DNA of 64,000 nt, from assembly GCA_016708435.1 (NCBI GenBank), contig JADJFV010000002.1, positions 186,001-250,000 of the forward strand, written 5' to 3'. The first letter of the stretch is position 1. Each line of letters begins with the position of its first letter. The DNA comes from Leptospiraceae bacterium (lineage in GTDB: Bacteria; Spirochaetota; Leptospiria; Leptospirales; Leptospiraceae). The position numbers and the translations under genes are program-made. Under the pieces are notes generated by a model. It did not search any database and was not told the origin of the DNA. It worked only from the letters and a program-made list of their open reading frames with translations. Shown here in pieces: positions 26,930 through 35,008 of the stretch.

Positions 26930-27298
26930 ATGACAGAAATAAATAGCGCTAACCATGGTCGTCAGGAAGATCGACGCCATCTAATTTATTATTTAAAAGT
27001 GGAGAACCGTTACACAAATGAATTAATTGGACGTGTAGTGGATATTACAGGAAAAGGGTTACTTCTAATTAGCCGTGAAAAAATTACAAACCAATTAGAA
27101 ATCCCAGTCCGAATTGAATTAGGAGATGAATTATTTCAGGAAATCAATGGACATTTAGAATTGAATATTCGATGTCGCTGGAGTAAAGAAGATATTAATC
27201 CAGATTATTTCGTAAATGGATTTGAATTTATAAACCAAACACCTGAGCAAGAGAACATCATCAACAACCTAATTGAAGCAATCGGATTTAGAGAGTAA
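26930..27298 (+). CDS. PilZ-domain protein
   Basis: A 122-residue protein with the PilZ core. The arginine-rich RQEDRRHLIYYLKV (about 11-24) and VDITGKGLLLIS (about 37-48) match the RxxxR and (D/N)xSxxG ligand motifs, with Thr for Ser. It ends in a FEFINQTPEQENIINNLIEA helix. PilZ domains bind cyclic di-GMP. Being 1 bp behind a cyclase gene, it may connect two nucleotide signals. Whether it still binds c-di-GMP given the Ser-to-Thr change is open. Confidence 0.8.
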   Translation: MTEINSANHGRQEDRRHLIYYLKVENRYTNELIGRVVDITGKGLLLISREKITNQLEIPVRIELGDELFQEINGHLELNIRCRWSKEDINPDYFVNGFEFINQTPEQENIINNLIEAIGFRE

Positions 27299-27358
27299 TT
27301 TTATACTCCATTAGAAAATAAAAGCCCCTGTAAATGGGCAAATATGACAACTCGATTT

Positions 27359-27967
27359 TTATTCGTTTGCCATCACTTGAAGTATAAACTCAGCGGCTTC
27401 TAAGTTTTTGTTAGCGTCTTCTACCGATTTGCCCCAGACGGTGAGACCATGATTTTCAATTAAAAAAAAAGGCACATCACTAGGACGCTCACACAGAGCA
27501 CTTTCCAAATCACGTGAAATATCCAGGACAGAGCCATGATTAAAAGTAACGATGACAGAAAAATTTGGCTCTTCTCGAAAGTCTCCAAATGCTTTTAGAA
27601 TTTCTACATTAGGCAAAAGAAATCTAGTTGCAGAATTTAACTTTTGTAATCCAAAATGCAGCTTACAAGAAGTAACCGTATGAACATGAAGCACGGCACA
27701 GGCAGAAGGAATTTGTCTATAAATAGCTTGGTGAATAGAAGTCTCGGCACTTGGTTTGTTTGTTGTCTCGCGAAGAATTTTTCCATCGAGGCTCATACAA
27801 ATAAAGTCTTCTTCTTTCAAACGACCTTTATGCTTTCCAGAAGAGGTAATCCAAAGTTCGCCGCTAGCACGATCGAACACAGACAGATTACCAGCAGTAG
27901 CCACCATCCACCCACGATCATAGTAGATGCGGCTATATTCGATTAATTGCTGAATTTCGTTGTGCAT
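27359..27967 (-). CDS. mtnB: Methylthioribulose-1-phosphate dehydratase
   Basis: A 203-residue class II aldolase-fold enzyme. ATG 27967 is chosen because an earlier in-frame ATG (28039) would encode 24 residues within a repeat element. It has WMVATAGNLSVFDRASGELW (substrate loop), the zinc ligands in VLHVHTVTS and a downstream His in ENHGLTVWG. MtnB dehydrates methylthioribulose-1-phosphate in methionine salvage. It forms a cluster with mtnD (28163-28696) and efp. The repeat element ends a few bases before the ATG, so no strong ribosome site is visible. Confidence 0.88.
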   Translation of the reverse strand: MHNEIQQLIEYSRIYYDRGWMVATAGNLSVFDRASGELWITSSGKHKGRLKEEDFICMSLDGKILRETTNKPSAETSIHQAIYRQIPSACAVLHVHTVTSCKLHFGLQKLNSATRFLLPNVEILKAFGDFREEPNFSVIVTFNHGSVLDISRDLESALCERPSDVPFFLIENHGLTVWGKSVEDANKNLEAAEFILQVMANE

Positions 27968-27972
27968 AGGGT

Positions 27973-28158
27973 TTTGCCACGGAGGCACAGAGACACGGAG
28001 GTAAAAGAATTTGGTTTGGTGTGGAAAGACAATGGTCACGAAGATTTCGAGCTTTTAATTTCATTTTGGGTATCCATTAATATGTAAAAACAAAACTTAA
28101 TCTGGCGCAAGACTCTCTTTAAATCCAAAACTCTGTGTCTCTGTGCCTCCGTGGCAAA
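27973..28158. repeat. Inverted-repeat element between mtnD and mtnB
   Basis: Left end TTTGCCACGGAGGCACAGAG plus ACACGGAG (27973-28000). Right end is CTCTGTGTCTCTGTGCCTCC plus GTGGCAAA (28131-28158). The ends are reverse complements with one mismatch, giving about 28-bp terminal inverted repeats on a ~186-bp element. The interior shows no gene. It resembles a MITE. A related single copy is at 18649. Confidence 0.75.
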
Positions 28159-28162
28159 TCTT

Positions 28163-28696
28163 TTATTCTATACTAGCCACTGCGCCTTCGACATAGTTAG
28201 GAACCCAGCCGCTCATATCTTTGAAATAGCGAACTGCTTTGATGCGCATTTTTTCGTCGAGGGTGAACCAGTGCTGTATTCCTTTTGGGACAAAAACAAA
28301 GTCAGATTTAAATACATGCACTAAAAAATTTCCCTCCGGAGCGACAAATCCAAAGTAGCCGGAACCATCAATGATATACCGAACTTCTACATCGGAATGA
28401 GTATGAACCTTGTCAAACTTAGCCAGCATATCATTAATGCCAGGAACATCAGGATGAAGAACCACTAAATCACGCGTTGTAAAACCTTCCCGCTCTTGTA
28501 AGTATTCGAAGCGATTATTAAGAGTTTTAAGTAATTCTTCTTTTTCCAAATCATTTAAAGTTTGTTTTTCGGTATAGGATTTGGAAGCGGAAGGGACAGG
28601 CCAATGGTCATACTCCACACCATAGCCTTTTAAAAAATCTTTTACTTCTTCGTTAACGGTAATTTCTGGTTTACCCTTGCGAATGATAGTAGCCAT
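28163..28696 (-). CDS. mtnD: Acireductone dioxygenase
   Basis: A 177-residue cupin enzyme of methionine salvage. It has the metal-binding motif HTHSDVEVRYIIDGSGYF (His, His, Glu) at about 95-110 and the last His in PKGIQHWFTLD. It oxidises acireductone to the keto-acid precursor of methionine when iron-bound, or to an off-pathway product when nickel-bound. It starts 1 bp after the efp stop. mtnB lies downstream beyond a MITE-like repeat. Confidence 0.92.
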   Translation of the reverse strand: MATIIRKGKPEITVNEEVKDFLKGYGVEYDHWPVPSASKSYTEKQTLNDLEKEELLKTLNNRFEYLQEREGFTTRDLVVLHPDVPGINDMLAKFDKVHTHSDVEVRYIIDGSGYFGFVAPEGNFLVHVFKSDFVFVPKGIQHWFTLDEKMRIKAVRYFKDMSGWVPNYVEGAVASIE

Positions 28697-28697
28697 T

Positions 28698-29264
28698 TTA
28701 TTTATTCACACGCTCTACGTAAGAAATATCACGAAGGTCAACTTTGATTTTGTCGCCCTGTTTTACGAAAATGGGAACGTTAATCTCCCCACCAGTTTCG
28801 ACAGTAACTTTTTTGAGAGCTGTTCCAGAAGTATCTCCTTTGAGACCTTCTTCTGCATAAGTAACCTCTAATATAGCAAAGTTTGGGGGGATAACACCGA
28901 TTGGCTTGTCTTCATAAAAAGTGACTTCGACTTGCGCTTCTTCTTTCATGAATGGAAGAACGTCTTCCACGTATTCAATCGGAACATGGATTTGCTCAAA
29001 GTCATTTACATCCATAAAAACGATTTGATCGCCTTCTGTGTAACAAAGAGTCATCGCACGTTTCTCGAGTTCGACGCTCTCGAGAGTTTCCGCCGCTTTA
29101 AATGTGCGCTCGATGCTAGAGCCTTTGATGACGCTTTTGAGTTTTGTGCGAATAAATGCACTACCCTTTCCTGGGTTTACAAATTCTGATTTGATGACAG
29201 TATAAATATCATTCTCAATTTTGAGAACCATGCCTTTTCTAACTTCTGTGATGCCGAGTACCAT
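28698..29264 (-). CDS. efp: Elongation factor P
   Basis: A 188-residue three-domain EF-P. The domain I loop VNPGKGSAFIRTKLKS carries the conserved Lys 33 that is beta-lysylated in organisms with EpmA/EpmB. Domain III ends PIFVKQGDKIKVDLRDISYV. EF-P relieves stalling at polyproline stretches. A KamA/EpmB-family gene is 1.1 kb away at 30.4 kb. Start at ATG 29264. Confidence 0.96.
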   Translation of the reverse strand: MVLGITEVRKGMVLKIENDIYTVIKSEFVNPGKGSAFIRTKLKSVIKGSSIERTFKAAETLESVELEKRAMTLCYTEGDQIVFMDVNDFEQIHVPIEYVEDVLPFMKEEAQVEVTFYEDKPIGVIPPNFAILEVTYAEEGLKGDTSGTALKKVTVETGGEINVPIFVKQGDKIKVDLRDISYVERVNK

Positions 29265-29596
29265 GAAAAACCTACCGATTATTGATTGTTAAATAAAGGT
29301 TTTTTAACTTAATGGCACTGTCAAGAGAAAAGTTTGGGCGTTGCGTCAAACCTCGAAGGCGCGGAAGCGCTTCCGCGCCTTCGAGGTTTGACGCCGGGCT
29401 CGCCTTCCTGAGTGGAATTCTATTGAGCCCGGTTGGTGAGCAGCAGCTACCAAGCTGAACTCAATGTTGCTTCTTAAAGTCGCAACATAATGTGTCGAAC
29501 CACTCATCCAGTTGATCCCTAACGCATAGTAATAGCAAAATTTTTTAGTAGAGAAAGGAAACTACATGGGGACGAGTTGTCCCTAGGGAGAAAAAA
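29265..29596. other. Gene-free stretch between efp and the BRO-N gene
   Basis: Non-coding stretch between divergent genes. It holds the efp promoter region on the reverse strand near 29285-29310, a 52-bp perfect palindrome (29343-29394) and a second repeat (29431-29503) shared with 24749-24804. An AGGAA/GGGAG stretch at 29548-29589 precedes the next gene. Confidence 0.5.
29343..29394. repeat. 52-bp perfect GC-rich palindrome
   Basis: The left half GCGTCAAACCTCGAAGGCGC plus GGAAGC is followed without spacer by its exact reverse complement. It is strongly GC-rich in an AT-rich region and lies between divergent genes, so it is not a terminator for either. It is probably a palindromic repeat element. 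Confidence 0.85.
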
Positions 29597-29839
29597 ATGA
29601 CTACCGCAGAGATAAAACTTTTTGAAGAAAAAAAAGTGCGCCGAATTTGGGACGCTGAAAAAGAGCAATGGTATTTCAGCATTATTGATATAATCGAAGC
29701 TCTTACAGGAACAGATCGCCCTAGAAAATATTGGAACGATTTGAAAGCCAAATTAAAAAAAGAAGGAAGTGAACTGTCCGAAAATATCGGACAGTTGAAA
29801 ATGCTATCGGCGGATGGAAAAATGAGAGATAATGATTAA
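29597..29839 (+). CDS. BRO-N / phage antirepressor N-terminal domain protein, truncated
   Basis: Eighty residues match the start of Bro-N/antirepressor-like proteins: KLFEEKKVRRIWDAEKEQWY, FSIIDIIEALTGTDRPRKYW and KLKKEGSELSENIGQLKMLS, then ADGKMRDND and a stop. Family members normally continue well past 'DGKMR'. The frame stops exactly where an AT-rich TTAATG-type repeat begins (29838), so the C-terminus has probably been lost to a repeat or deletion. Its function, presumably DNA binding in phage or mobile DNA, is uncertain here. Confidence 0.7.
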   Translation: MTTAEIKLFEEKKVRRIWDAEKEQWYFSIIDIIEALTGTDRPRKYWNDLKAKLKKEGSELSENIGQLKMLSADGKMRDND

Positions 29840-29934
29840 TTATCAATGTTTAATGTTTAATGCAAAAGAAAGGGCAATTATTATTAAGACTAACATTAAC
29901 TATTTATCATTAACAACTAACCATTATAATTAAG
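29838..29934. repeat. AT-rich repeat upstream of the IVS-type gene
   Basis: Contains TTTAATGTTTAATG, CATTAACTATTTATCATTAA and AACTAACCATTATAATT. The end near the gene is an imperfect reverse complement of 30283-30317, so the IVS-type gene is flanked by inverted heptamer-like repeats. Confidence 0.55.
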
Positions 29935-30294
29935 ATGAAAGAGAATGTGATCAAAAATAAGAGTTTTAGTTTTGCGGTGAAAATTGTAAAACTGTGTCAA
30001 TATTTAGTAGAAAATAAAAAAGAGTTTGTATTGTCCAAACAACTTTTGAGAAGTGGAACAAGCGTTGGAGCAATGGTTCGAGAAGCGGAACATGCAGAGA
30101 CAAAAGCAGATTTTAAACATAAAATGGGAATTGCCCAAAAAGAAATAAATGAAACAATTTACTGGCTGGAACTTTTGAAGGAAACAGAATATTTATCTCA
30201 AGAACAATTTCAAACAATCAATATGGATGCAGTAGAGATTATAAAGTTAATAACTAGTATTCTCAAGACCACGAAAGCTAATATTAATGGTTAA
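29935..30294 (+). CDS. Four-helix-bundle protein of the 23S rRNA IVS type
   Basis: A 119-residue helical protein: SFAVKIVKLCQYLVENKKEF, LSKQLLRSGTSVGAMVREAE, ETKADFKHKMGIAQKEINET and TIYWLELLKETEYLSQEQF. This is the S23/IVS family (TIGR02436-like), first described as the ORF inside intervening sequences of Leptospira 23S rRNA genes and related to the Avd proteins of diversity-generating retroelements. Here it lies outside rRNA and is flanked by inverted AT-rich repeats; its stop codon falls inside the right-hand repeat arm (30292-30294). No reverse transcriptase is nearby. Confidence 0.85.
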   Translation: MKENVIKNKSFSFAVKIVKLCQYLVENKKEFVLSKQLLRSGTSVGAMVREAEHAETKADFKHKMGIAQKEINETIYWLELLKETEYLSQEQFQTINMDAVEIIKLITSILKTTKANING

Positions 30295-30460
30295 TTATTA
30301 AGGGTTAATGGTTAATGAAAAACAGAACGAAACTATTAAAGTCACCCATCAAACTATCACTAAAAATTAACCCTTTACAATTAACCATTAACAATTTACC
30401 ATTATAATGAAAACAACCAACATTAACAATTCACCATTAACCATTAACCATTGGTATAGC
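30283..30460. repeat. Inverted and tandem heptamer repeats between IVS-type gene and kamA
   Basis: The arm at 30283-30309 (ATTAATGGTTAATTATTAAG plus GGTTAAT) pairs with 30366-30392 (24 of 27 positions). Degenerate CATTAAC/TTAACCA heptamers continue through 30460, into the first 15 codons of the KamA-type gene. Heptamer copy changes would shift the kamA reading frame. Confidence 0.6.
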
Positions 30461-31510
30461 TGGAAATGGCATCTCCAAAATCGTCTAACCGATCCATACA
30501 AATTAAAAGATTTTATTCCAATTTCAGAAGAAGAAGAAAAGATATTCCAAGCAGCCGATGAGTTCTTCAGCTTTGGAGTCACACCCTACTACCTGTCTTT
30601 GATTGACCAAACCAACCCAAATTGCCCAATTCGACTACAAGTTGTTCCTCGCGCAGGTGAATTAACCCGTCATCCGCTTGAACGAATTGACCCGCTAGGC
30701 GAAGAAGCTCATATGCCAGTAAAAGGGGTAACTCACCGTTATCCGGACCGAGCCCTTTGGTATCTCTCTCACAACTGCGCTGTATTTTGTAGATTCTGCA
30801 CTCGCAAAAGAAAAGTTGGGGACAGCGAAAATACGCCTCGCTCGGAAGATTGGGACAAGGCACTCGAGTATTTCAAAACACATACAGAGCTGAAAGAAGT
30901 AATTCTTTCCGGAGGCGATCCACTTTCTCTTTCCGATAACCAGATACTCTATATTATCCGCGAATTAAAAAAGATTCCGCACCTAAACCAGATTCGAATT
31001 CATACCCGTTATCCTGTTACTCTGCCCTTTCGAATCACAGACGAACTATGTAAAGGACTTGCCGAATTCTTCCCGCTTTTTATGGTGACACATTTCAACT
31101 CTGCTGCCGAATGCACGGCAGATGCCGCAGAGGCAATAAAGAGGCTTTCGACCAAAGCCCATATGACTGTTTTAAACCAAACTGTTCTCATGCGAGACAT
31201 CAATGATACACCCGAAAAGCTATCTGCCCTAAATTACGCACTCGTAAAAATGGGAGTTAAGCCCTATTATCTCCACCAATGCGATGAAGTGTTCGGAAGC
31301 TCTCATTTCAGAGTTCCCATCTCCGAAGGCATTGCCCTAATGAAAAAACTGCGCGGCTTCAACAGCGGAATTACAATTCCTTCCTACGTAGCCGATCTCA
31401 CCGGCGGTGGCGGCAAAGTTCCATTACCCACAGATTACTTACAAAAGACGAATATGGATTCGTATATTTTTCAGAATTATCGAGGGGATGAGTTTGAAGT
31501 GAGGAAATAG
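30407..31510 (+). CDS. KamA/EpmB-family lysine 2,3-aminomutase
   Basis: A 367-residue radical SAM/PLP enzyme. It has the cluster motif CAVFCRFCTRKRKVG (CxxxCxxC), the GGDPLSLSD motif and the PLP-lysine region LTGGGGKVPLP. KamA makes beta-lysine from alpha-lysine; EpmB makes the (R)-beta-lysine attached to EF-P. Nearness to efp favours an EF-P-modifying role, but no epmA gene is visible. The conserved part starts at WYSWKWHLQNRL; the 15 residues before it are encoded by an AT-rich repeat, and no later start codon precedes the conserved domain. Confidence 0.9.
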   Translation: MKTTNINNSPLTINHWYSWKWHLQNRLTDPYKLKDFIPISEEEEKIFQAADEFFSFGVTPYYLSLIDQTNPNCPIRLQVVPRAGELTRHPLERIDPLGEEAHMPVKGVTHRYPDRALWYLSHNCAVFCRFCTRKRKVGDSENTPRSEDWDKALEYFKTHTELKEVILSGGDPLSLSDNQILYIIRELKKIPHLNQIRIHTRYPVTLPFRITDELCKGLAEFFPLFMVTHFNSAAECTADAAEAIKRLSTKAHMTVLNQTVLMRDINDTPEKLSALNYALVKMGVKPYYLHQCDEVFGSSHFRVPISEGIALMKKLRGFNSGITIPSYVADLTGGGGKVPLPTDYLQKTNMDSYIFQNYRGDEFEVRK

Positions 31511-31513
31511 TCT

Positions 31514-31578
31514 TGTGTCATTCCCGAAATTCCACCCTTCGCTGCAAGTATTCGCGACCTTCGCCTTCGCCTGTCCAT
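31514..31578. repeat. Partial copy of the 165-bp dispersed element
   Basis: GTCATTCCCGAAATTCCACC then CTTCGCT, ATTCGCGACC and TTCGCCTTCGCC line up with the left end of the element at 22915. The rest is missing. Confidence 0.4.
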
Positions 31579-31680
31579 TGGTGCGAACACGAATAGTTAC
31601 AATATCCTCAATAATATTTTCTCTCTGACCCCCAAATAACAGGAGCGCATATAGTATACTTACCAATTTCATTTCATTCC

Positions 31681-32243
31681 TCTATTGATTCTTTCTTAAG
31701 AACTTTAAATAGTTTGTAATACTTGGAATCATGCCTACCTACCTTCTCCAAATATGTCATCAATCCTTCCTTTGTGTAGTAAATATTTGTAGCACTTTGT
31801 TTAATTCGCCAATGATCGTCTTCGTGCATAATTAACAAAGTATCAGTTTTTATACTAAAATACTCTTTCTTTCTTAAATATTCATTAATAAATTCACGAA
31901 CATCAGATTTTTCATTTTTTTCTTACCACATCTCCATCTTTATTGTTTGATCGCTGCCACTTGATTGGAGAGTTTTCCTCACAGCAATCACATTGCCATT
32001 CTTCATTCTCTTTAATTCAATGTTTCCTAAAATAGCAGCATGGGAATGTGTCGCTTTATTACTCCCATTTAAACCCACGCGGATAACAACAACATCTCCA
32101 ATTTTTGAATCAGTAACTTTGTAATATAATCCTGATTTAGAATAACCAGATGTGCTTACATATGTAGTATCGGGAATCATTTTTGGGTCCGTCCAAATTT
32201 GCTTCGTGCATAGCCAATGCAACAAATCCTTAATGCAAACCAT
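31681..32243 (-). pseudogene. Remnant of a CHAP/NlpC-like secreted hydrolase
   Basis: On the reverse strand, codons from 32243 encode MVCIKDLLHWLCTKQIWTDP, then KIGDVVVIRVG and NKATHSHAAILGNI. The Cys early and His later, with 'GDVVVI' between, resemble a cell-wall amidase fold. A TAA at 31923-31925 interrupts the frame, yet the same frame continues for about 80 further codons (ENEKSDVREFINEYLRKKEY... KVLKKESIEE). The N-terminus and signal are missing. It therefore looks like a decayed gene, or one hit by a sequencing error. Confidence 0.4.
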
Positions 32244-32391
32244 CCTAAGACTTTTAAATATTAAAAGCAATTGAAAAAATCTGATATATGAATAGAAAGT
32301 AACAAGCGTGAAACATCCATGAAACAAAAACTTGTTTTTTTCTTGTTCGAAGGCGAACAGGTAGAACAATAAAAAAAATAGGCAGACAAAA

Positions 32392-33603
32392 ATGAAATAT
32401 TTTCTTTTACTATTACTTCTAACAACTTCCCTCCTCCCGCAAAGCCTCTTTGATAAAATCGGCGGAGCATCTAGTAAAAATCCAGAAGACTTTTACAAAA
32501 AAGCAAGTCCAGAAGCAATTGAGCTTGTAAAGAGAAGCTACGCAGGATTAGACGCTACCAAGATACGAGACTATCACACGCATATTGTAGGCATTGAAGA
32601 AAATAAGACAGGAGCGTTTATCAATCCAAAGATGCGATCACCTCTTCATATAAAAGAATACATTCGGTTTAAGATTTATTCTAGTGCATTAAAAATTAAA
32701 AATTTAAACAACGCAGATGCAGAGGCAGTCGAAAGACTAACACGCCTTATTCGCAATATAGAAACTCATGGAAAGCACTATCTTTTGGCACTTGATAAAT
32801 ACTACAACACAGACGGCTCTCTCAACCTAAAAAAGACCGAGTTCTATGTTCCAAACGAATACATTTACAAATTAGCCAAAGAAAATCCAGATGTATTCAT
32901 TCCAACCATTTCGATTCATCCCTATCGCAAAGATGCATTAGAGGAATTGGACAAATGGGGGAAACTCGGCATTAGACTCATCAAGTGGCTACCCAACTCA
33001 CAAGGCATTGATCCATCCAATCCTCAAATCGAAGCCTACTATAAAAAAATGATTCAATACAAGATGACTCTACTCACACATGCAGGCGAAGAAAAAGCAG
33101 TAGACGCAGAAGAAGATCAGAAATACGGAAACCCTCTCCTACTCCGTTATCCACTTAGCCTCGGTGTAAAAATTATTATAGCTCACTGTGGAAGTTTAGG
33201 AACAAACATCGATCTAGAAAGCCCTGACAAGAAAGTTGTGGATAATTTCGATTTATTCATGCGACTCATGGATGACCCCAAGTATAAAGCAAATCTATTC
33301 GCAGACATCTCTGCTGTTATTCAATTCAACCGAGATAAAAAAGTTTTAGAAACTTTACTCACAAGACAGGACTTGCACTCCAGACTTGTCCAGGGAAGTG
33401 ATTATCCATTACCCGCAGTCAACATTGTAATTCGATTGGGACGACTCGTAGAATTTGGATTCATTACTCCTGAGGAGCAGAAAATTTTACAGGAGATTTA
33501 CGACTATAATCCTCTACTCTTTGAATTTACAGTAAAACGCTCCATTCGATGGAAAGAAAAAAAATTTTCTGATTCCATTTTTATGGAAAATTCGCTCCTG
33601 TGA
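32392..33603 (+). CDS. Exported amidohydrolase-family metal hydrolase
   Basis: A 403-residue protein with a signal peptide (MKYFLLLLLLTTSLLPQS). The barrel carries amidohydrolase-2 motifs: DYHTHIVG (HxH) near residue 62, RLIKWLPNSQGIDPS, LLTHAGEE, IIAHCGSLG and GSDYPLP (final Asp). Family members are decarboxylases or hydrolases acting on ring or lactone substrates. The signal peptide puts this one in the periplasm or envelope, which is unusual. Single gene; substrate unknown. Confidence 0.82.
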   Translation: MKYFLLLLLLTTSLLPQSLFDKIGGASSKNPEDFYKKASPEAIELVKRSYAGLDATKIRDYHTHIVGIEENKTGAFINPKMRSPLHIKEYIRFKIYSSALKIKNLNNADAEAVERLTRLIRNIETHGKHYLLALDKYYNTDGSLNLKKTEFYVPNEYIYKLAKENPDVFIPTISIHPYRKDALEELDKWGKLGIRLIKWLPNSQGIDPSNPQIEAYYKKMIQYKMTLLTHAGEEKAVDAEEDQKYGNPLLLRYPLSLGVKIIIAHCGSLGTNIDLESPDKKVVDNFDLFMRLMDDPKYKANLFADISAVIQFNRDKKVLETLLTRQDLHSRLVQGSDYPLPAVNIVIRLGRLVEFGFITPEEQKILQEIYDYNPLLFEFTVKRSIRWKEKKFSDSIFMENSLL

Positions 33604-33762
33604 GTTTTTTCTGATCTATCGTAAAAATAGCATGACTTTTTTCCGATGTTACTTTAAAAAATCATATTACCGTTAGATAAATACCCAATGTAGGCGAAAA
33701 TGGATTTGCTTTCTAAATATAGAAATGGATAATAGGGATATTGACAAGCGGGGCAAAAATCT

Positions 33763-35001
33763 TTGGAAGAAAACTATTCACAATTAGCCAGACGAATTCA
33801 GAGCTATCTAAAAGACTTACGAAATAAATCGGAAGCCGAAAGAGAAGAATTTTCTGTAGACCGCCCTGTATGCACTGAGGTTAGACATGCTAGATACAAT
33901 GGTGATCTCGTTCAAAAGTTAATCATCTTTTTGCGCGGAACTGGCTGCTCCTCTATCGAACTCAATGGTGGATGCACTTTCTGTGGATTTTATTCAGCAA
34001 CGAATCATGGAATCAAGCTAAATCGCTCCAATTTTCTAAACCAATTGCAATTTGCCTTTGACTTACACAAAAAAGAATTAGACCGGTTTCCCATCATTAG
34101 CCTCTACAACGACGGAAGCATGTTATCCGAGCAGGAAATCAGTCTTGATGTAACTCTTGAGATGATTCAGACTCTTTCCAGTTTTCAAAATTTAAAGTTA
34201 ATTACAACTGAATCAAAACTCCAGGACATCACAGAAGAAAAAATACTACGAATAAAAAATACAACTAACAAGGAATTAGAATTATCGTTTGGATTTGAAT
34301 CCTCTGACCCAGTAGTTAGAAGGCTTTGCATCAACAAAAACTTCACAAACAACAAAGTAATCGAAGTCTCGGAACTACTGAGAGCGCATAATATCAATTG
34401 CACTGCACTTCTCATGCTAAAACCTCCTTTCTTAAGCGAACAAGAATCCATCGATGACGCAGTCAAAAGCTTACAATTTTTAGAAGAGACTGAAATCAAC
34501 CGAATTGACATTGAATTACCCACCGTTGAAGCATTTACCCTATCTCATGAATTATGGAAACAAGAATTATACAAACCAATCAAGCTCTGGTCCGTTGTAG
34601 AAATTCTAAAGCACAGACATGCATTAAACCTAAAGAAGATAATCTACGTTAGCCCCGCCAATTATACAGTAAAAGCAATCGCCACCTCCTCCAACTGCCC
34701 TCTTTGCAATGACAAATTTTCAAACCTATTCATGGAATACAATCAAACAAACGACATTTCTGTTTTTGACAATCTAACCTGCGAGTGCAAACACGATTGG
34801 AATCAAAGATTAATTCCTTCTAGCTTGGAACAATTGCCATTAGCTGATAGGGTGGAGAAGATGATGGATATGTTGGAGGATAAGACTCGTTCGCCGCTTT
34901 CAATATTTGAATCTTTAGAAAAAAAGGACAATGCCACGCAGGAAGAAGTTGTAAACTTCCAGCAAGTTGTTGAAGCAAATAAAAATGGTTGGGATTTTTG
35001 A
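33763..35001 (+). CDS. RaSEA/TIGR01210-like radical SAM protein
   Basis: A 412-residue protein starting at a TTG (MEENYSQLARRIQSYLKDLR). The cluster region reads GTGCSSIELNGGCTFCGFYS, with Cys spacing typical of archaeosine-type RaSEA and related proteins rather than plain CxxxCxxC. Later motifs are SLYNDGSMLSEQEIS and FGFESSDPVVRRLC. A C-terminal zinc site is likely at CPLCNDKF and CECKHDW. RaSEA acts on modified tRNA in archaea; bacterial homologues have unknown substrates. No sure ribosome site precedes the TTG. Confidence 0.75.
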   Translation: MEENYSQLARRIQSYLKDLRNKSEAEREEFSVDRPVCTEVRHARYNGDLVQKLIIFLRGTGCSSIELNGGCTFCGFYSATNHGIKLNRSNFLNQLQFAFDLHKKELDRFPIISLYNDGSMLSEQEISLDVTLEMIQTLSSFQNLKLITTESKLQDITEEKILRIKNTTNKELELSFGFESSDPVVRRLCINKNFTNNKVIEVSELLRAHNINCTALLMLKPPFLSEQESIDDAVKSLQFLEETEINRIDIELPTVEAFTLSHELWKQELYKPIKLWSVVEILKHRHALNLKKIIYVSPANYTVKAIATSSNCPLCNDKFSNLFMEYNQTNDISVFDNLTCECKHDWNQRLIPSSLEQLPLADRVEKMMDMLEDKTRSPLSIFESLEKKDNATQEEVVNFQQVVEANKNGWDF

Positions 35002-35008
35002 TTGAGAT

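Noticed and set aside
29935..30294. Diversity-generating retroelement (Avd-like gene)
   Set aside because: No reverse transcriptase, template repeat or variable target gene was found nearby; the IVS-protein reading is simpler.
29838..30460. CRISPR-like array
   Set aside because: The units are degenerate 7-bp AT-rich repeats without constant spacers.
31439..31672. Reverse frame of 77 codons starting MKLVSILYALLLFGG
   Set aside because: The start resembles a signal, but the rest crosses a partial repeat and the end of kamA; no support as a gene.
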